From assembly GCA_029262115.1 (NCBI GenBank), contig JAJCZZ010000021.1, positions 18,515 to 82,514 on the forward strand: a DNA stretch of 64,000 bases. The letters are read 5' to 3'. A program made the translations under genes and the position numbers. Under the pieces are notes generated by a model. The model did not search any database and was not told where the DNA came from. It saw nothing but the letters and a program-made list of their open reading frames with translations. The DNA comes from Gemmatimonadota bacterium (GTDB lineage Bacteria; Gemmatimonadota; Gemmatimonadetes; Longimicrobiales; Gaopeijiaceae). Positions 27,990 to 38,550 of the stretch are shown here, one piece after another (the first letter of the stretch is position 1; every line of letters begins with the position of its first letter).

Positions 27990-28923
27990 CGAGGACCGCT
28001 CCTAGCAGCCGCATTGTGACATCTTCCGGAAGATCCAGAACGGAGCCTTCCGCCGCTTCCGTCAGCTGACGACTCGACTTGATGCCAACCAGTGGAAGGC
28101 AGCGTGGAATCATCTTGCGCGTCCAGGCGATAGCCAGTTGTGCGGGTGATGCATTGAGATCCCGCGCGCAGGCACGTAGGGTCTCCATCATCCGCATTCC
28201 GCGCCGGAGCCCAGCAGGCGTGAAATGGCGGTAGCGCGGGTCGGATCGCCTGTCATCGGACCCGAACCTCGTCTCGATGTCGTACTTGCCAGAGAGTAGG
28301 CCCTGGGCTAGCACGCCATACGGCATGAACCATCCGCCGAACGCGACAGCCCTGCGCGCCGAGTCTTCATGCTCCCGATTCAGCAGGCTATACTCCATGG
28401 AGTAGGTGCTCAGTCCGGCCCAGATTGACGACGGCACGGACTCCCAGGCAGTGTTGCTGAGTCCATACGCGCGAATGAGCCCCTTACTTCGCAGGCGTTC
28501 CAAGGCTGCAACCGTGTCATCAAGAGGGGTGACGCCGTCCCAATAGTGAATTTGATAGAGATCGATCCAGTCGGTTCCGAGCCGCTCTAGCGAGGCCAAT
28601 AGTGCCACCTCGCACCACTCCGGACTTGAGTCATAGAACACTCCGCCCCGGGCATTGAAGCGGACCCCGAACTTCGTGGAAATCGTCGCTGAGTCTCGCC
28701 CCGATCCCAGAGCCCGACCCAGTCTCGATTCGGAGACGCCGCGCCCATAACAGTCGGCCGTGTCGAACAGCCGGACTCCCAACTCGACCGCTTCGGCGAT
28801 GGCGAGCCGGATTTCCCCGATGTCCACCTCACCCCATTCGTAACCGCCCAACTGTTCACATCCAAAGACGACTGGTAGAGCGGTAGGCGACCCCTCCCCT
28901 AGCAGTGATCCGAGAAAATCCAT
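27982..28923 (-). CDS. Aldo/keto reductase
   Basis: 313 residues, AKR fold. The catalytic Asp and Tyr lie in RLFDTADCYGRGVSESRLGR, the lysine in ISTKFGV, and the histidine region in YQIHYWDGVTPLDDTVAALE. The NADPH-binding C-terminus (LVGIKSSRQLTEAAEG) is present. In this operon it probably reduces a keto or aldehyde sugar; it is distinct from the AKR at 37669. The gene overlaps the sugar transferase downstream and follows the E1-beta gene after a 48-base gap. Confidence 0.87.
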   Translation of the reverse strand: MDFLGSLLGEGSPTALPVVFGCEQLGGYEWGEVDIGEIRLAIAEAVELGVRLFDTADCYGRGVSESRLGRALGSGRDSATISTKFGVRFNARGGVFYDSSPEWCEVALLASLERLGTDWIDLYQIHYWDGVTPLDDTVAALERLRSKGLIRAYGLSNTAWESVPSSIWAGLSTYSMEYSLLNREHEDSARRAVAFGGWFMPYGVLAQGLLSGKYDIETRFGSDDRRSDPRYRHFTPAGLRRGMRMMETLRACARDLNASPAQLAIAWTRKMIPRCLPLVGIKSSRQLTEAAEGSVLDLPEDVTMRLLGAVLDD

Positions 28924-28971
28924 AATACCCCTACTTGGCCGCCGTGGGAGTCACCGCCGGTCGTCGTTGGC

Positions 28972-29997
28972 TCACCGCGCGGGGGAGGCGGCCATCCGCG
29001 GCGTGTCTGGCGATTGTAGCCTCAGGCTCCGGACGGCGGCGAGCACCTCACCGGAGTCCGGATAGTAGACTGCCTCAAGCGGCCCGCTGGTGGGAGCCGG
29101 AACATCTTGAAGGGTCACACGCCGGGGCGATGCCTTGAACGCCGTAGGCGGCAACCGCTCAGCCAGCCGGGCGACCACCTCTCCGGCCAGACCGCAGTTC
29201 GTCCACCCGCCGTCCACCGCCACCACCCGACCGGTCTTTCGAACACTCTCGACCAGGGTCTCGGCGTCGAGCGGATTGATGATTCGGAGGTCAACGACCT
29301 CGACGTCGATTCCCTCGCGGGCAGCCTCCTCGGCCGCGTCCATCGCCACCAACACGGAGTGCCCAGCCGCCACCAAAGTTACATCGGAACCCGTCCGCCT
29401 TACGACGGGTCCCTCAAAAATGGCGTCGAGGTTGGGCGTATCCGGCACGTCCGCCTCGAGTTCGTACAGCCAGCGATCGTCAATGTAGAGCACCGGGTCA
29501 TCGCACAGAGTGGCCGAGACGAGCAGATCACGCGCGTCGGCCACGGAGGCCGGCATCACGACTCTTAGGCCTGGGATGTGGGCGAACCAAGAATGCAGAG
29601 CCTGAGAATGTTGTGCCCCCTGCTGCCCCCCGCGATTGATGATCGCCCGCACGACGACCGGCACTGAACCTCGCTGCCCGAACATCGACGACCACTTGGC
29701 AGCCTGAGTTACCACCTGGTCGACCGCAAGGAGCATGAAGTCCATCCGGGGGTGCACGACGATCGGCCGGCTTCCAGCCAGAGCGGCACCGACAGCAGCA
29801 CCCGTGGTCGCTTGCTCGGACACCGGCGAATCGAGAACCCGTTCCCGTCCAAACTCAATATCTAGATCCGTCATCGAGCTACCGACGTACCATGGGCTCC
29901 AGAGGCCCTGCCCGAGGACACATACCTCGGCGTGATTGCGGAGAAGATAGGCGAACCCCTCCCGAATGGCCGTGCCGTACGTCAGGCGAATAGTCAT
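28972..29997 (-). CDS. 2-oxoacid dehydrogenase E1 beta subunit (TPP-dependent)
   Basis: 341 residues of the AcoB/PdhB type: YGTAIREGFAYLLRNHAEVC, VSEQATTGAAVGAALAGSRP, the MDFMLLAVDQVVTQAAKWSS segment, and HSQALHSWFAHIPGLRVVMP. The C-terminal transketolase domain (VEVVDLRIINPLDAETLVES) is complete. It pairs with the alpha subunit encoded immediately upstream (4-base ATGA overlap). No E2 or E3 gene is in the window. Instead, sugar-modifying genes surround the pair, so decarboxylation of a 2-oxo acid with transfer of the two-carbon unit to a sugar is a possibility. A conventional acetoin or branched-chain role cannot be excluded. Confidence 0.87.
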   Translation of the reverse strand: MTIRLTYGTAIREGFAYLLRNHAEVCVLGQGLWSPWYVGSSMTDLDIEFGRERVLDSPVSEQATTGAAVGAALAGSRPIVVHPRMDFMLLAVDQVVTQAAKWSSMFGQRGSVPVVVRAIINRGGQQGAQHSQALHSWFAHIPGLRVVMPASVADARDLLVSATLCDDPVLYIDDRWLYELEADVPDTPNLDAIFEGPVVRRTGSDVTLVAAGHSVLVAMDAAEEAAREGIDVEVVDLRIINPLDAETLVESVRKTGRVVAVDGGWTNCGLAGEVVARLAERLPPTAFKASPRRVTLQDVPAPTSGPLEAVYYPDSGEVLAAVRSLRLQSPDTPRMAASPAR

Positions 29998-31061
29998 GGT
30001 GAAGCGGTCGCCCTCTGATCTGAATACAGATACGCCCCGGCGGCGTCGAGGGGCGGGTAGTCTGCCGCCCGAGCTCGATCCAGGGCCGCCGCCACCGATT
30101 TCCTGGTGTCCAGTAGCACCCCGTGCAACTCCGAGTTCGAAACACCGGAGTTCTCAAGGCCACGGCACATGCGCCGCAGCGGATCCCTGCCCTTCCAAAG
30201 GGGGAGATCGCCACTACGCCTGACGCCCACATCGACGTCCTCGCGGTAACCGACGTGCCCCCTCCACCTGTAGGTAACGAGCTCTAGAAAGGAGGGCCCG
30301 TCCCCGGCCCTGGCGCGCTGGACAGCTCGCACCGTGGCGTGATACGTGGCAATGACGTCGTTTCCATCCAACGTCACGGCATCAATGCCGTGTGCCTCCG
30401 CGTACCGAGCCTGGCGACTCCCTCTTTGTCTGAGGTCGATGTGCAGGTGACTACTGAAGAGGTTGTTCTCGCAGACAAACAGGACGGGCAACTCGTGCAC
30501 CGCCGCCAGATTCATCGCCTCCTGAACGACGCCCTCCTCGACAGCACCATCTCCGAAAAAAGAGACAGCGACCCCCGGACTTCCCAGGAGTCGGGCGGAG
30601 AGCGCCGCACCCGCGGCCATCGGAACCGTGGCGCCCACGATCGGCACGGTTCCCACGAGACCCCGGTCAGGGGCCGTGAGGTGCATTGATCCGCCCATCC
30701 CTTTAGAGCATCCATCGATTCGTCCCAAGATCTCGGCAAGCAAACCGAAGACGTCCCCGCCGAGACCGAGGTAGTGGCCGTGGGACCTGTGGGCGCCGAA
30801 TACCTTATCGATTGATCCGTCCAGTGCGGCGGTGACCCCTACCGCGCACGCCTCCTGGCCGACCGCCAAGTGGCATGGGCACACCGCCTCTCCCGCTTCT
30901 ACAAGATCACCAATCACCTCTTCAGCCACCCGGACGAGCGTCATCCGGCGCAAGAACTCCAGAGCGAGCCCTGCCGAGACACTGGACACGTCGATCGGGC
31001 TGTGCAGCGCGGAGGGGTCCGCCAACTCCCGCAGGTTCATCGGTAGGATCGGTGTCGCCAT
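29994..31061 (-). CDS. 2-oxoacid dehydrogenase E1 alpha subunit (TPP-dependent)
   Basis: 355 residues of the E1_dh family (PF00676): HLAVGQEACAVGVTAALDGS, then HRSHGHYLGLGGDV, MGGSMHLTAPDRGLVGTVPI, and the thiamine-diphosphate motif FFGDGAVEEG through LFVCENN. LVTYRWRGHVGYREDVDVGV is the typical E1 loop. It forms the alpha-2 beta-2 E1 with the product of the next gene, which overlaps by 4 bases. Located in a sugar operon without E2 or E3. The GNAT, HAD and aldo/keto reductase neighbours indicate a biosynthetic rather than catabolic use (inference). Confidence 0.88.
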   Translation of the reverse strand: MATPILPMNLRELADPSALHSPIDVSSVSAGLALEFLRRMTLVRVAEEVIGDLVEAGEAVCPCHLAVGQEACAVGVTAALDGSIDKVFGAHRSHGHYLGLGGDVFGLLAEILGRIDGCSKGMGGSMHLTAPDRGLVGTVPIVGATVPMAAGAALSARLLGSPGVAVSFFGDGAVEEGVVQEAMNLAAVHELPVLFVCENNLFSSHLHIDLRQRGSRQARYAEAHGIDAVTLDGNDVIATYHATVRAVQRARAGDGPSFLELVTYRWRGHVGYREDVDVGVRRSGDLPLWKGRDPLRRMCRGLENSGVSNSELHGVLLDTRKSVAAALDRARAADYPPLDAAGAYLYSDQRATASP

Positions 31062-31195
31062 CTAGGAAAACGGGGGAGAGCAGAGGAGGTGTCGAGCGCC
31101 GGCCTGGCTCGACGGGCCACAAGATCCACCGATCCCACCTTCGCCGCAATCCTCCCGGGCTCACGAAGGCCTGTCCGCCGCCCCTAAGTCACCGT

Positions 31196-31747
31196 CTACA
31201 TGGCGCCAAGGTCGTACTCGTGGGCAAGAAGACCATATTCAACCACATCGATCCACGAGCCTCGCTTCCAGACGGCCTCCCGTCTCCTCCCTTCTTCGGT
31301 CATCCCCAGCTTCCTGGCCACGGCACGCATGGCGGTGTTGTGCTCGAAAGTCCCGAGATATATCCGGTGAAGGTTTAGTTCGGAGAAGCCATGAGCCACG
31401 ATCAACCTTGCCGCTTCAAACGAGAGCCCCTTCCCCCAGCAGTCCTTGGCACCGACCAGTATGGCGAACTCGGCGCTACGTGAAACGGGATCGATCTGCT
31501 GCAGACTGATGTTACCGATATGCCGATCGGTGTCCTTCAGCGCTATCGCGAGCACGAGGCTCGAACGGTCGTCCCTGAGGTAACGGATGTGGGCCAGTGC
31601 CTGCGGGCGGGAATACCCGAAACGGTGGTGGCTGTTGCCGCTGCAGACCTCAGCATCGTTCAACCAGTTCGGGTACTCGCCGGTCTCGGCGTCGGCCTCC
31701 GTCAAAGACCTCAAGTAAACGCGCTCACCCGTCAAAAACGGTACCAT
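31196..31747 (-). CDS. GNAT N-acetyltransferase (RimJ/RimL or PseH-like)
   Basis: 183 residues from ATG 31747, with GAGG 4-5 bases upstream; the frame extends 51 codons further, but that part overlaps the HAD region and has no domain character. LTGERVYLRSLTEADAETGE is the usual N-terminus. The acetyl-CoA site is VGAKDCWGKGLSFEAARLIV, and LHRIYLGTFEHNTAMRAVAR completes the fold. In nonulosonate clusters such enzymes (PseH, for example) N-acetylate an amino-UDP-sugar. With PseB- and PseI-like genes nearby, that is the best guess here. Confidence 0.83.
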   Translation of the reverse strand: MVPFLTGERVYLRSLTEADAETGEYPNWLNDAEVCSGNSHHRFGYSRPQALAHIRYLRDDRSSLVLAIALKDTDRHIGNISLQQIDPVSRSAEFAILVGAKDCWGKGLSFEAARLIVAHGFSELNLHRIYLGTFEHNTAMRAVARKLGMTEEGRRREAVWKRGSWIDVVEYGLLAHEYDLGAM

Positions 31748-31827
31748 CGGTCCTCGCTCTCCCGACAGGGTTTCGGAAGTCGCCGGACAGCGATTCCGCT
31801 TGGGAATAACTGCACCCGCCGAATCCG

Positions 31828-32430
31828 TCACGGCAAGAGCCCCGACGACCGGAACTCGCGGGCAAGTTCGGCAGCGCCCACGAAGCGTAGCGCACTCCAC
31901 CCCGCAGCTCGAGCCCGTGCGACGTTCTCGGGTCGATCATCCACCAGAAGCAAATCTCTCGACTCGGCACCAATACGCTTCGCGGTAGCCTCGAAGCATC
32001 CAGCGTCGGACTTGAGGAGACCGATCTCGTGCGAGCGCACGACACGGCGGGCGTAGCGATCCAGATCCACGAATCGGCGCTCGACTGCCGTTTGCCACTC
32101 GTTTGTGTCGGTAAGCACTACCACAGCCCGGCGATCGAGGCGGCTCAGCAAGTCTAGTACCTGTGGAACACACCCTGTAATGTGCGCGTCGTGCGCGGCC
32201 TTCAAAACCTCGTCAGTCAGCGACGGCAACCCAAGCCGGGTTCGCAACGAACCGCAGAACACGGCGGCAGTGGTCCGCCCTCGAGAGAACTGCGCGAAGT
32301 CCTCTCCCTGGAAGAAGCGGTTGGCCGATTCCGGAGAGACCCCTAGCCCGATCAAACGATGCACGGTGTACCGTTGGTCAGCGGTCAGCAAGACATTGCC
32401 GATGTCGAAGACAGTGATCACCACGCTCAT
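31828..32430 (-). CDS. HAD-superfamily phosphatase
   Basis: 200 residues. Motif I is VFDIGNVLL (the nucleophile is the first Asp; the usual second Asp is Gly, as in some YihX-type members). Motif II is the threonine in VVVLTDTNEW, motif III is the lysine in SHEIGLLKSDAGCFEAT, and motif IV is LLLVDDRPENVARAR. It likely dephosphorylates a sugar phosphate, such as the 9-phosphate or 8-phosphate of a nonulosonic or octulosonic acid, but the substrate is not readable. It is the first gene of the minus-strand sugar operon and faces the 271-base divergent intergenic region. Confidence 0.85.
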   Translation of the reverse strand: MSVVITVFDIGNVLLTADQRYTVHRLIGLGVSPESANRFFQGEDFAQFSRGRTTAAVFCGSLRTRLGLPSLTDEVLKAAHDAHITGCVPQVLDLLSRLDRRAVVVLTDTNEWQTAVERRFVDLDRYARRVVRSHEIGLLKSDAGCFEATAKRIGAESRDLLLVDDRPENVARARAAGWSALRFVGAAELAREFRSSGLLP

Positions 32431-32701
32431 CCTATTCGTCCGGCGCGGGCTTCACCCGGTCGATTTAGGGGCTGCACCGCGGTTGGAACGTCAACGCCCC
32501 GGAACTGTGGGCGGCGGCTTGTCCAGCCACAAAGGAGAGCATACCCTCCTGTGTCGTTGCGTGCCATCCCAAGCCTACGCCACAGGACGGTCCGACGAAA
32601 CGACCGGAAGTTCTCATGGACACGAAGGGGCGATCAGCAGCTTGTCGGACGTTTCCTCATCCGGGCGCCTAGGGTGGACGATCATAGCAGAGAAGGACGA
32701 C
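32431..32701. promoter_or_regulatory. Divergent intergenic region between the two glycan operons
   Basis: A 271-base gap separates the HAD gene (minus) from the NUDIX-like gene (plus). Everything to the left as far as 22525 is transcribed leftward and everything to the right rightward, so both operon promoters should be here. I see no convincing -35/-10 pair or operator. An AAGGA Shine-Dalgarno sequence precedes the ATG at 32702. A promoter role is inferred from gene arrangement only. Confidence 0.45.
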
Positions 32702-33391
32702 ATGAGGGTGGAGGTCGTTGGCGCTCCGCCGCCCCTGTCCCCATCAGTTCGCGACTCTGTTTCGCGTTTATGGGAGTCCGCCAAACAGGCCAACCCCTCG
32801 ATCACAGACGGTCGTGTGTTGTGCTACCGAGATCACGTGATCCTGGCGGGCGCGGTGACTGTCCGATGCTTCGTTACCCGCTATTCGCGGTTCGTGGCAC
32901 GGCTCGCCGACCCGACGCTAGAGATCTCGGCCGACCCCCTCGGGGTATGCGGTGCGATCCGCGACAGAAACGGTTGGACGCTAGTCGGGCGCCGTGGCAA
33001 GGCCACGACCGAGTACTCCGGCCACTTCGAATTCGTCCCCGCGGGAAGCGTGACCCCGCCATCGGCTCGCAACGGTCGCATCGACTTCGTAGCACAACTC
33101 ATGCTCGAACTTGAGGAGGAGGTCGGGATCGGCAGAGAGTTCGTCACCGGAGTGACGCCTGTCGCTCTGATTTTGGACCCTGAGGACCGTGTGTACAATG
33201 TATTTTGCGACATCGGCTTCGGCGGAGACCTACGTGCGTTCGAACGTGCGGCGGGTTGGCGTGGGACGGACGAGTACGACGATGTCCGGGCGATACCGTG
33301 GGACAGAGTTGAGGACTTCATTCGCAACGAACGCTGCGTGCCCAGCATGAGGTTGGGCCTATCACTCATTTCGGCAAGGAACCGAACATGA
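32702..33391 (+). CDS. NUDIX-like protein with a degenerate Nudix box
   Basis: 229 residues from ATG 32702, with AAGGA about 6 bases upstream. The second half has Nudix character: WTLVGRRGKATTEYSGHFEF, the helix LMLELEEEVGI, and PVALILDPEDRVYNVFCDIG. The canonical box GX5EX7REUXEEXGU is only partly kept: E, EE and G of the last part are present, but the arginine is Leu and the first Gly and Glu are missing. Catalysis on a nucleotide sugar is therefore uncertain; it may bind rather than hydrolyse. Its stop overlaps the NeuB start by 4 bases (ATGA), tying it to nonulosonate synthesis. Confidence 0.7.
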   Translation: MRVEVVGAPPPLSPSVRDSVSRLWESAKQANPSITDGRVLCYRDHVILAGAVTVRCFVTRYSRFVARLADPTLEISADPLGVCGAIRDRNGWTLVGRRGKATTEYSGHFEFVPAGSVTPPSARNGRIDFVAQLMLELEEEVGIGREFVTGVTPVALILDPEDRVYNVFCDIGFGGDLRAFERAAGWRGTDEYDDVRAIPWDRVEDFIRNERCVPSMRLGLSLISARNRT

Positions 33392-34458
33392 AGTCGTTCA
33401 GCATCGCGGGTCGCCAAGTCGGTGGCAGCGCGCCCACCTATTTTATCGCGGACATTGCGGCGAACCACGACGGAGAGCTCGCGCGCGCCAAGACGCTCAT
33501 TCACCTGGCCAAGGAGGCCGGTGCCGACGCCGCCAAGTTCCAACATTTCCGAGCCGAGCACATTGTTAGCAAGGAAGGCTTTGAGGCTCTTGGGTCCCGA
33601 CTGTCCCACCAGTCGAAGTGGCAGAAGTCGGTCTACGAGGTCTACCAGGACGCGTCCGTCCCCTTCAACTGGACGCCGGTGCTGAAAGAAGAGTGCGACG
33701 AGGCAGGAATTCACTTCTTCACGTCACCGTATGATCTCGACATGGTCGACCTGGTGGACCCGTTCGTTCCTGCCTACAAGATCGGATCCGGTGACGTGAA
33801 CTGGCTCGCCATCGTAAGAAAGATCGCTGAAAAAGGAAAACCGGTCATTCTCGCGACTGGTGCCGCAACGATGGCGCAAGTGGATCGAGCCGTGGCGACG
33901 GTGCTGGAGGCGAATCCGCAGCTGCTCGTTATGCAGTGCAACACCAATTATACCGCAGACGACCGCGCGAACTTGCCACACATCAATCTCGCGGTTCTCG
34001 ACACCTATCGGCGCAGGTTCGACGGTATCCTCCTGGGACTATCTGATCATACGCGGAGCCTCCCGGTGGTTCTCGGAGCCGTCGCCAAGGGCGCCAGGGC
34101 CGTGGAGCGTCACTTCACCGACGATCGTAAGAGGGAAGGCCCGGACCACAAGTTTGCGATGGATCCGGAGGGATTTCAGGAGATGGTCGAGTCCGTCCGG
34201 GAACTTGAAGTGGCGCTTGGAGACGGAGTGAAGAAGGTAGAGGCCAACGAAGCGAATACGGTTGTGATTCAACAGAGGTGCATACGTGCCAACTGCGAAC
34301 TTTCTCCTGGCACGACGGTGTCGGAAGACATGTTGGGATTTCAGCGGCCGGCACCGAGTGGATCGTTCGAGCCGTGGCAACGCAGTGAAGTCGTGGGCAG
34401 GACGCTGACGCGGCCGATCGGTCAGGGGCAACACTTTTCCCCGGCCCACTTCGAGTGA
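33388..34458 (+). CDS. Nonulosonate synthase (NeuB/LegI/PseI family) with SAF domain
   Basis: 356 residues, full length. The barrel motifs FIADIAANHDGELARAKTLI, GADAAKFQHFRAEHIVS, TSPYDLDMVDLVDPFVPAYK and IGSGDVN are followed by a C-terminal SAF antifreeze-like domain (CIRANCELSPGTTVSEDMLG). LGLSDHTRSLPVVLGAVAKG and AVERHFTDDRKREGPDHKFA are hallmarks of sialic, legionaminic and pseudaminic acid synthases. It condenses PEP with a six-carbon amino sugar to give the nine-carbon acid. The family contains Leg-, Pse- and Neu-specific members; PseB nearby favours a pseudaminic-type product, but this is not certain. Confidence 0.92.
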   Translation: MKSFSIAGRQVGGSAPTYFIADIAANHDGELARAKTLIHLAKEAGADAAKFQHFRAEHIVSKEGFEALGSRLSHQSKWQKSVYEVYQDASVPFNWTPVLKEECDEAGIHFFTSPYDLDMVDLVDPFVPAYKIGSGDVNWLAIVRKIAEKGKPVILATGAATMAQVDRAVATVLEANPQLLVMQCNTNYTADDRANLPHINLAVLDTYRRRFDGILLGLSDHTRSLPVVLGAVAKGARAVERHFTDDRKREGPDHKFAMDPEGFQEMVESVRELEVALGDGVKKVEANEANTVVIQQRCIRANCELSPGTTVSEDMLGFQRPAPSGSFEPWQRSEVVGRTLTRPIGQGQHFSPAHFE

Positions 34459-34566
34459 TGTGCTCACTCACCCCACACGGATACACGGCGGGAACCCGGT
34501 CAGATGAACCCTGATTTAATTCGGCTGGACCCCAACTGGGCGTGCCAGTAGCTTTCGGTTCTCTTC

Positions 34567-34596
34567 CGCTCGATCCGCCTTCGCTCGATCCGCCTT
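34567..34596. repeat. Perfect tandem 2 x 15 bp repeat
   Basis: CGCTCGATCCGCCTT occurs twice head to tail without mismatch. It lies in the gap upstream of the ABC transporter gene and immediately precedes the candidate promoter. A protein-binding site or simple slippage duplication are both possible. Confidence 0.7.
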
Positions 34597-34624
34597 AAAG
34601 GTACGATGGACACGCGCTGATAAT
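34595..34624 (+). promoter_or_regulatory. Candidate promoter upstream of the flippase gene
   Basis: TTAAAG, an 18-base spacer and GATAAT form a weak sigma-70-like arrangement about 240 bases before the ABC transporter start. The -10 hexamer is fair, the -35 is poor. Reported because this is the one large gap in the operon. Confidence 0.25.
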
Positions 34625-34864
34625 GCCCCACAATACCGCCACGGCGCCACGGCGCTTGGCCAAGCAGATCGCGGCCACGGTGCGTTACTCGTGTTGCGAA
34701 GCGCGGGCCGGGAGTGCTCGAGTTTCGATGCCTCATCCGGGAGACTTTGGGCCCGCTTCGCCGCACCGCATGTTGGTGACCGTGCGGATCTCTGACGCAT
34801 TTGTACCGACCCTGGGACTCCGCAGCGATATGCGCGCAGCCCGTGAGGCCCCGCTAACGCTCCG

Positions 34865-36619
34865 TTGACCACCCTCACTCAACTCTGGACACTGCTGTCC
34901 TCCGATCAGAAGCGGTCGGCCGTCAGCCTATTGGCACTGATGCTCGTCAGCATGGTTCTCGAGACGCTGAGCGTGGGCGCCGTGATCCCTGCCCTCGCGG
35001 TCATGACCCAGGAGAACCTGGCCGAGCGGTATCAATTCGCCGGCCCTGTCCTCGAGGCGATCGGTAATCCTAGCCGCGAGCGGCTGATCGTCCTCGGCAT
35101 GCTGCTGATGGTCTGTCTCTATGCTGTCAAGTCGGTGTTTCTCGGCGTCCTAGCGTGGTTTCAGGCCCGCCTAGTCGCACACATCGAGGCGGACGTTTCC
35201 GTGCGCCTGTACGCCGGGTACCTCCATCAGCCGTACGCCTTCCACCTCCGCAGAAACTCCGCGCAACTTCTGACCTACGTGGGCCAGGTAAGCCAATTCG
35301 CCGGCGTCGTGACAGAAGGATCGAAGCTGTTCGCCGAGTCGTTCGTCATCGCCGGGATAGCCGCTCTCCTTCTCTGGGTAGAGCCGCTGGGAGCGGTGGT
35401 CGTAGTCGGGACGCTCGGTGTTGCGAGTTGGGCGTTTCACGGTCTCACGCGGCGTCGCATCCTCCACTGGGGTGAAGCGCGCCTGGCTCACAACGAGTCA
35501 TCGATTCAACAACTCCAGCAAGGGTTGGGCGGCGTTAAGGAGGTGCAGCTCCTAGGGAGGGAAGCCGAGTTCGTGGCACAATTCCGGGATCACGTTATCC
35601 CGTTTGCGAACGCCAACCAGCATCAGACGACGCTGCGGGCGTTGCCCAAACTCTGGTTGGAGTTGCTGGCGGTCGGGGGACTGGCCGCGCTCGTGGCCGT
35701 CATGGTCGCCAAGGGACGCCCTCTCGACACGCTCCTCCCAACCGTGGGCCTGTTCGCCGCGGCGGCGTTTCGCCTGATGCCGTCCGCGAATCGGGTGCTG
35801 GGCGCCGTCCAGGGCATCCGCTATCTCGTTCCCGTTGTGGGTACGTTGTACTCGGAGGTGCAGGAGGTCGAGCCATGGACGCCCCGTTCGTCGGCTCGCC
35901 CGGTGCACCTCGCTAGCCAAATCACCCTCAAGGATATCGGCTTTCGGTACGGCGGCGCGGATCAACCGGCCCTGAGTGGTGTCAACCTGACGATCACCCG
36001 GGGGCAAGCCGTGGGCTTCGTCGGACGAAGTGGGTCAGGAAAGACGACGCTGATCGACATCGTGCTGGGCCTGCTTCGCCCCGACGCCGGAGGGGTGCGG
36101 GTCGACGGTCACGATATCTGGGACAACATCCGCGGCTGGCAGGACCAGATCGGCTATGTACCTCAGTCCATCTTCTTGACGGACGAGTCGATCCGGAACA
36201 ACATCGCGTTTGGCTTGCCCGCAGACACTATTGACGACGCGGCCGTGGGGCGGGCGGTCGAAGCCGCCCAGTTGGGCGAATTTGTTTCGCAACTGCCGTC
36301 GAAGCTCGAGACGGTGGTAGGCGAACGAGGCGTACGCCTGTCCGGTGGGCAACGCCAGCGCATTGGGATCGCACGGGCCCTCTACCACGACCCAGACGTG
36401 TTGGTCCTTGATGAAGCGACCAGTGCGCTCGACACGACCACTGAACAGGACGTCATGGCCGCCGTGCGGGACCTTCACGGCAAGAAGACCATCCTGATTG
36501 TTGCCCATCGGTTGAGCACCGTGGACTATTGCGACCGGGTCTTCCGCCTGGACCAAGGGTGTCTGGTACCCGGCGGAACGATCGAACCCGGCGCCCCCTC
36601 GGCTCTCCGCCTGCGGTAG
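34865..36619 (+). CDS. ABC-type lipid-linked oligosaccharide flippase (PglK/MsbA-like)
   Basis: 584 residues, a half-transporter with fused membrane and ATPase domains. Residues 1-320 hold about six transmembrane helices (e.g. LLALMLVSMVLETLSVGAVI, LIVLGMLLMVCLYAVKSVFL). The segment LQQGLGGVKEVQLLGREAEF is typical of PglK-like proteins. The nucleotide-binding domain has Walker A FVGRSGSGKTTLID, Q-loop YVPQSIFLTD, signature RLSGGQRQRIGIARAL, Walker B VLVLDEATSALD and the His switch VAHRLS. It should flip undecaprenyl-linked oligosaccharide to the periplasm in place of a Wzx. The start is TTG 34865 with no in-frame alternative upstream. Confidence 0.9.
   Translation: MTTLTQLWTLLSSDQKRSAVSLLALMLVSMVLETLSVGAVIPALAVMTQENLAERYQFAGPVLEAIGNPSRERLIVLGMLLMVCLYAVKSVFLGVLAWFQARLVAHIEADVSVRLYAGYLHQPYAFHLRRNSAQLLTYVGQVSQFAGVVTEGSKLFAESFVIAGIAALLLWVEPLGAVVVVGTLGVASWAFHGLTRRRILHWGEARLAHNESSIQQLQQGLGGVKEVQLLGREAEFVAQFRDHVIPFANANQHQTTLRALPKLWLELLAVGGLAALVAVMVAKGRPLDTLLPTVGLFAAAAFRLMPSANRVLGAVQGIRYLVPVVGTLYSEVQEVEPWTPRSSARPVHLASQITLKDIGFRYGGADQPALSGVNLTITRGQAVGFVGRSGSGKTTLIDIVLGLLRPDAGGVRVDGHDIWDNIRGWQDQIGYVPQSIFLTDESIRNNIAFGLPADTIDDAAVGRAVEAAQLGEFVSQLPSKLETVVGERGVRLSGGQRQRIGIARALYHDPDVLVLDEATSALDTTTEQDVMAAVRDLHGKKTILIVAHRLSTVDYCDRVFRLDQGCLVPGGTIEPGAPSALRLR

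Positions 36620-38546
<1,927 letters not shown>

Positions 38547-38550
<4 letters not shown>

Larger units (their letters stand above)
34459..34864. other. 406-base non-coding gap between NeuB and the ABC transporter
   Basis: No supportable gene: short open frames exist on both strands but have no motif and no sensible initiation context. The gap contains a perfect tandem repeat of 15 bases (34567-34596), a candidate promoter at 34595-34624, and otherwise unstructured GC-rich sequence. It is the largest gap inside the plus-strand cluster and may mark an internal promoter or a junction between two acquired modules. Confidence 0.5.

Noticed and set aside
32105..32701. Upstream extension of the NUDIX-like frame into the HAD gene
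   Set aside because: Antisense to the HAD gene and lacking any motif; ATG 32702 has a good Shine-Dalgarno sequence.
34500..34878. Small open frames on both strands in the gap before the flippase gene
   Set aside because: Composition is typical of random GC-rich frames, and none has a good start or motif.
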